Source: an uncultured Paracoccaceae bacterium (lineage in GTDB: Bacteria > Pseudomonadota > Alphaproteobacteria > Rhodobacterales > Rhodobacteraceae). From it: a stretch of DNA of 64,000 nt. A model generated the notes under the pieces. It was not told where the DNA came from. It made no database searches and worked only from the letters and a program-made list of their open reading frames with translations. The DNA lies in NCBI GenBank assembly GCA_947502145.1, contig CANMYO010000001.1, positions 1,419,501-1,483,500 of the forward strand, given 5' to 3'. The translations under genes were made by a program, and so were the position numbers. This document shows, piece after piece, positions 61,482-64,000 of this stretch. Within the stretch, counting starts at the first letter, position 1. Every line of letters begins with the position of its first letter.

Positions 61482-62272
61482 CCGGCGCTGCACCCATGCA
61501 CATCAACCGCGTGGGCGCTGCCCAGAATGGTGAACCGCAAGCCTGAACGATCAAGTGCAAAGCTGGCGTATTCGGCGTGGACCATATCAACGGTGGCGAT
61601 CAACTGATTGCCATTGCGGGTAACGTCGGGTTCCGACACCCAGACATAGGGGTCAGCGGTTTCGACCACCACGGATTCATCCCGCCCGGTGGACGGCAGG
61701 GTCAGCGTCGTGGTGACGGACAGACCTTCGTCATTTGGCTGGATCCGGCATTGTACCTGCGTCACGCCCGCCTCGTCCGCGGTCAGCGGGCGATTGACCA
61801 ATGCGGCAACAATGCGGGGGTCGCGTGCGCCATCGGCTGGCAGCGGCGTGTCAAATTCAAACTGTAGCGGAATGCAGATTTCCTCGCAGACGCCAATGTC
61901 GATACGGCCGGACAGGCGCAGCGGTGCACCCGGTGTCGCTGGGGCAAGTTCAATCGGAATGACCAGTACGCTTTCATAGCCGATTGAGCGCATGCCGCCC
62001 TGATCAAACACCTTTGGCACGGGCCAGTGGAACTTGGCCGAGCTGATGTTTTCAGAGGGTGAAAAGTCGATCATTGGTGGGATGCCGGCATCTCCGGGCG
62101 CGCGCCAATAGGTTTTCCAGCCCGGTGCGAGCGTGATCTGCAGCGCGGCGGTATGGGTGCCGTCACGTTTCTGCCACCCGGGCAGCACCTCAAGTGCGGC
62201 AACCCCGTCAAGGGATTGGGCAATGGCCGGGCCGGACAAAAGACAGGCAATCAGGGGCAACAGTTTTTTCAT
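61478..62272 (-). CDS. DsbD N-terminal domain-like periplasmic protein
   Basis: A 264-residue exported protein with a clear signal peptide ([19 protein letters not shown]). The remainder matches the DsbD-alpha/thiol-disulfide interchange N-terminal domain: [40 protein letters not shown] and the Cys pair CEEIC. DsbD itself has additional membrane and thioredoxin domains, so this is a stand-alone domain that may pass electrons to periplasmic partners or bind them. It overlaps the RND gene by 4 bases tail-to-tail. Confidence 0.86.
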   Translation of the reverse strand: MKKLLPLIACLLSGPAIAQSLDGVAALEVLPGWQKRDGTHTAALQITLAPGWKTYWRAPGDAGIPPMIDFSPSENISSAKFHWPVPKVFDQGGMRSIGYESVLVIPIELAPATPGAPLRLSGRIDIGVCEEICIPLQFEFDTPLPADGARDPRIVAALVNRPLTADEAGVTQVQCRIQPNDEGLSVTTTLTLPSTGRDESVVVETADPYVWVSEPDVTRNGNQLIATVDMVHAEYASFALDRSGLRFTILGSAHAVDVHGCSAG

Positions 62273-62378
62273 ACAGAGGTTAGTCGGGCATCTTGGTTGC
62301 AATGGGAAATCACGAATGGGCGATATTCTGTCATGTGACGGTCTTGCACCGGTCGCAGCTTGCGCCCATCATCGCAGT

Positions 62379-62948
62379 ATGGAGCCAACCGAAAGCAACC
62401 TTTGCGGAAAACTATTGATCGCCATGCCGGACATGGGTGATCCGCGTTTTGCCCATAGCGTTGTCTATGTCTGCGCCCATTCCGAAGAGGGCGCGATGGG
62501 GTTGATTGTCAACAAGCCGCAACCCGAACTGCGGTTTTCAGAGCTTCTGGAGCAGCTGGACATCCCCAAGGATCCGAAACTGCGGGACATCCGCGTTCAT
62601 TTTGGTGGCCCGGTTGAAGTCGCACGCGGCTTCGTGTTGCATACGCTGGATTACCGGTCCGAGACCGGCACGCTGGATGTGGCCGACGGGATCGGCATGA
62701 CGGCGACGCTGGATGTGCTTGAGGACATTGCCAAGGGCCGCGGGCCTGTGACCTCGATGCTGGCGCTGGGTTATGCGGGCTGGGGGCCGGGGCAGCTTGA
62801 ATCAGAGATTGCCCAGAACGGCTGGCTGTCCTGTGACGCAAAGTCAGAGATCGTCTTTGGCCGCGCCAATGAACACAAATGGACAGCCGCGCTGAAGGTG
62901 CTGGGCATTGACCCGGTGCTGCTGTCGTCGACGGCCGGTCACGCTTAG
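62379..62948 (+). CDS. yqgE: YqgE/AlgH family protein
   Basis: A 189-residue member of the YqgE family (AlgH). The start [35 protein letters not shown] and the [15 protein letters not shown] and [12 protein letters not shown] blocks are diagnostic. Its biochemical role is not settled. The ATG at 62379 is chosen; the open frame extends upstream through the DsbD-N gene antisense. Confidence 0.92.
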   Translation: MEPTESNLCGKLLIAMPDMGDPRFAHSVVYVCAHSEEGAMGLIVNKPQPELRFSELLEQLDIPKDPKLRDIRVHFGGPVEVARGFVLHTLDYRSETGTLDVADGIGMTATLDVLEDIAKGRGPVTSMLALGYAGWGPGQLESEIAQNGWLSCDAKSEIVFGRANEHKWTAALKVLGIDPVLLSSTAGHA

Positions 62949-62980
62949 GGCCTTCGCCACCATTTGCGGGGACGAAGGCC
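62949..62980. terminator. Hairpin after yqgE, possible weak terminator
   Basis: GGCCTTCG at 62949-62956 pairs with CGAAGGCC at 62973-62980 directly after the yqgE stop, between two convergent genes. No T-run follows on either strand. Confidence 0.35.
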
Positions 62981-62988
62981 ATGTCAAA

Positions 62989-63258
62989 TTAATGATGGGC
63001 GTGATCTGCGGCCCCGATTGCGGGCGCTTCAACGATGGTGCAATCAGGACAGTGGGCCGGATTGACCGCATCAAGGTCACCGCAAAGCCCATCCACAGGC
63101 AGACCGATCAGCAGATTGCCCGCGATCATTGCGGACTGCCGCAAATCGACCCGGTCGTCCGTTGGCGCCATGACCAGCATCGCCACGGCCAGAACGGCGG
63201 TGAGCGTGCAGCGCAAGAGGCGGTCATTGACAGGGCGGCAGTCATCACAAAATCGCAT
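62989..63258 (-). CDS. Small hypothetical membrane protein
   Basis: An 89-residue ORF with a hydrophobic segment (LTAVLAVAMLVMAP, about residues 17-30), a C-terminal CPDC pair and a histidine end (DHAHH). The composition suggests a small metal-related or secreted protein resembling DUF2946-type proteins, but the match is weak. The start could be the ATG at 63258 or the TTG at 63273. Convergent with yqgE and divergent from the antiporter. Confidence 0.5.
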   Translation of the reverse strand: MRFCDDCRPVNDRLLRCTLTAVLAVAMLVMAPTDDRVDLRQSAMIAGNLLIGLPVDGLCGDLDAVNPAHCPDCTIVEAPAIGAADHAHH

Positions 63259-63363
63259 GGCTGATCGCGCCAAATAATTGCCAGTGATACCATGTCATGG
63301 TTTGGGTTTCGTCATCGGGGATTTGCGGTTAGCGTAAGTGAATCCTGACGAAAGGCGCGGCTG

Positions 63364-64000
63364 ATGACTGACTTTCTCCTCCTTGCATTCATTTTTCTTT
63401 GTGCTGGTGTTGTTGCCGTGCCGATTGCCAGCCGATTGGGGCTTGGGTCGGTGCTGGGCTATCTGATTGCTGGGATCGTGATCAGCCCCGTGCTCGCACT
63501 TCTGAACGTTGATGTGCTTTCGATTCAGCACTTTGCGGAATTTGGCGTTGTGATGATGTTGTTCCTTGTGGGGCTTGAGCTTGAGCCGCGTGTGCTTTGG
63601 GGGATGCGACATCGGTTGATGGGGCTGGGCGGCGGTCAGGTGGGGCTGACGACGCTGGCTGTCATGATCGTGGCGATGCTGTTTGGTCTGTCGTGGTCCG
63701 TCGCGCTGGCCGTGGGGGCGGTGCTGGCGCTGTCCTCGACCGCGATTGTGCTGCAAACGCTGAACGAGAAAGGTCTGATGAAAAGCGACGGGGGGCAGGC
63801 CAGCTTTTCGGTGTTGCTGACGCAGGATATTGCCGTGATCCCGATGCTGGCGCTGCTGCCGCTGCTTGCGATGCCCGACCTGATGGGTGACATGGCACAG
63901 GGCGCTGATGTCGGTCACGGTGCTGAGGCAGTGCAGGTGGCGGATACAGGTCACGGCGATGGTGACACCCATGCCGATGATCACGGCGACGCGGGTGCTG
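63364..64000 (+). CDS. Cation:proton antiporter, CPA2/KefB-like (cut at right edge)
   Basis: The first 212 residues of a CPA2 (KefB/KefC-like) monovalent cation/proton antiporter are visible. The motifs [27 protein letters not shown] and [15 protein letters not shown] in the first six membrane segments are typical. From about residue 178 a His/Asp/Gly-rich stretch ([16 protein letters not shown]) interrupts the usual loop before the next helix. The ATG at 63364 is preceded by GAAAGGCG. The TrkA-N regulatory domain expected at the C-terminus, if present, is outside the window. Confidence 0.88.
   Translation, partial: MTDFLLLAFIFLCAGVVAVPIASRLGLGSVLGYLIAGIVISPVLALLNVDVLSIQHFAEFGVVMMLFLVGLELEPRVLWGMRHRLMGLGGGQVGLTTLAVMIVAMLFGLSWSVALAVGAVLALSSTAIVLQTLNEKGLMKSDGGQASFSVLLTQDIAVIPMLALLPLLAMPDLMGDMAQGADVGHGAEAVQVADTGHGDGDTHADDHGDAGA

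Overview
The window is a G+C-rich alphaproteobacterial chromosome segment, most probably from a Rhodobacteraceae (Roseobacter-group) species. This rests on lineage-typical genes: a 44-residue aa3-type cytochrome oxidase subunit IV, a DUF2794 protein, an MbfA-type ferritin/iron exporter preceded by an Irr (ICE) box, a VPLPA-CTERM protein, a metal-ligand-less PyrC' next to pyrB, and the DgcN/DgcA pair. It looks like core chromosome. I saw no insertion sequence, prophage, CRISPR array, rRNA or tRNA, and no gene-free stretch longer than about 300 bases. Genes are tightly packed and many overlap by 4 bases.

Layout. 1-11.2 kb: a ferredoxin-reductase-type flavoprotein (cut at the left edge) divergent from a peroxiredoxin; a minus-strand run of a T1SS ABC exporter and its HlyD adaptor, then RidA, a glycerophosphodiesterase, an acyltransferase-like protein, pterin dehydratase and MscS; a small secreted protein; and penicillin-binding protein 1A. 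11.4-17.2 kb: glnK-amtB with a clear terminator, then dgcN-dgcA, a D-amino-acid transaminase and an APH(6)-like kinase, which suggests D-glutamate/D-amino-acid use. 17.2-25.5 kb: an RTX-repeat protein, an FrhB/BciB-like Fe-S flavoprotein, asd, a VPLPA-CTERM protein, sbtA-sbtB (sodium/bicarbonate symporter and its PII-like partner), an unrecognised 389-residue protein and a beta-carbonic anhydrase. Together sbtAB and the anhydrase look like an inorganic-carbon supply module.

25.6-41.4 kb: M17 aminopeptidase overlapping an NlpC/P60 peptidase, small proteins, a TetR regulator divergent from mbfA, a molybdenum-cofactor operon (fdhD, mobA, mobB, an unknown gene, moeA, GNAT), azlCD, a Tat-type lipoprotein, cox subunit IV, an Lrp regulator with its own inverted-repeat operator, a tandem HD-GYP protein and an MBL hydrolase. 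41.5-51.3 kb: acyl-CoA dehydrogenase, threonylcarbamoyl-AMP synthase, an OmpA/BON protein, ubiA, rsmE, GNAT and gshA. 51.4-64 kb: pyrB, a membrane protein, pyrC', plsY and a small ORF in one minus-strand run; udg-moaB; an RND efflux adaptor and pump; a DsbD-N protein; YqgE; and a CPA2 antiporter cut at the right edge.

No clearly new multi-gene defence or metabolic system is visible. The most interesting points are the Irr-box mbfA, the D-glutamate cluster, the SbtAB/carbonic anhydrase module with an orphan gene inside it, the non-catalytic PyrC', the RNase-H-like-looking gene in the Moco operon, and the tandem HD-GYP protein.
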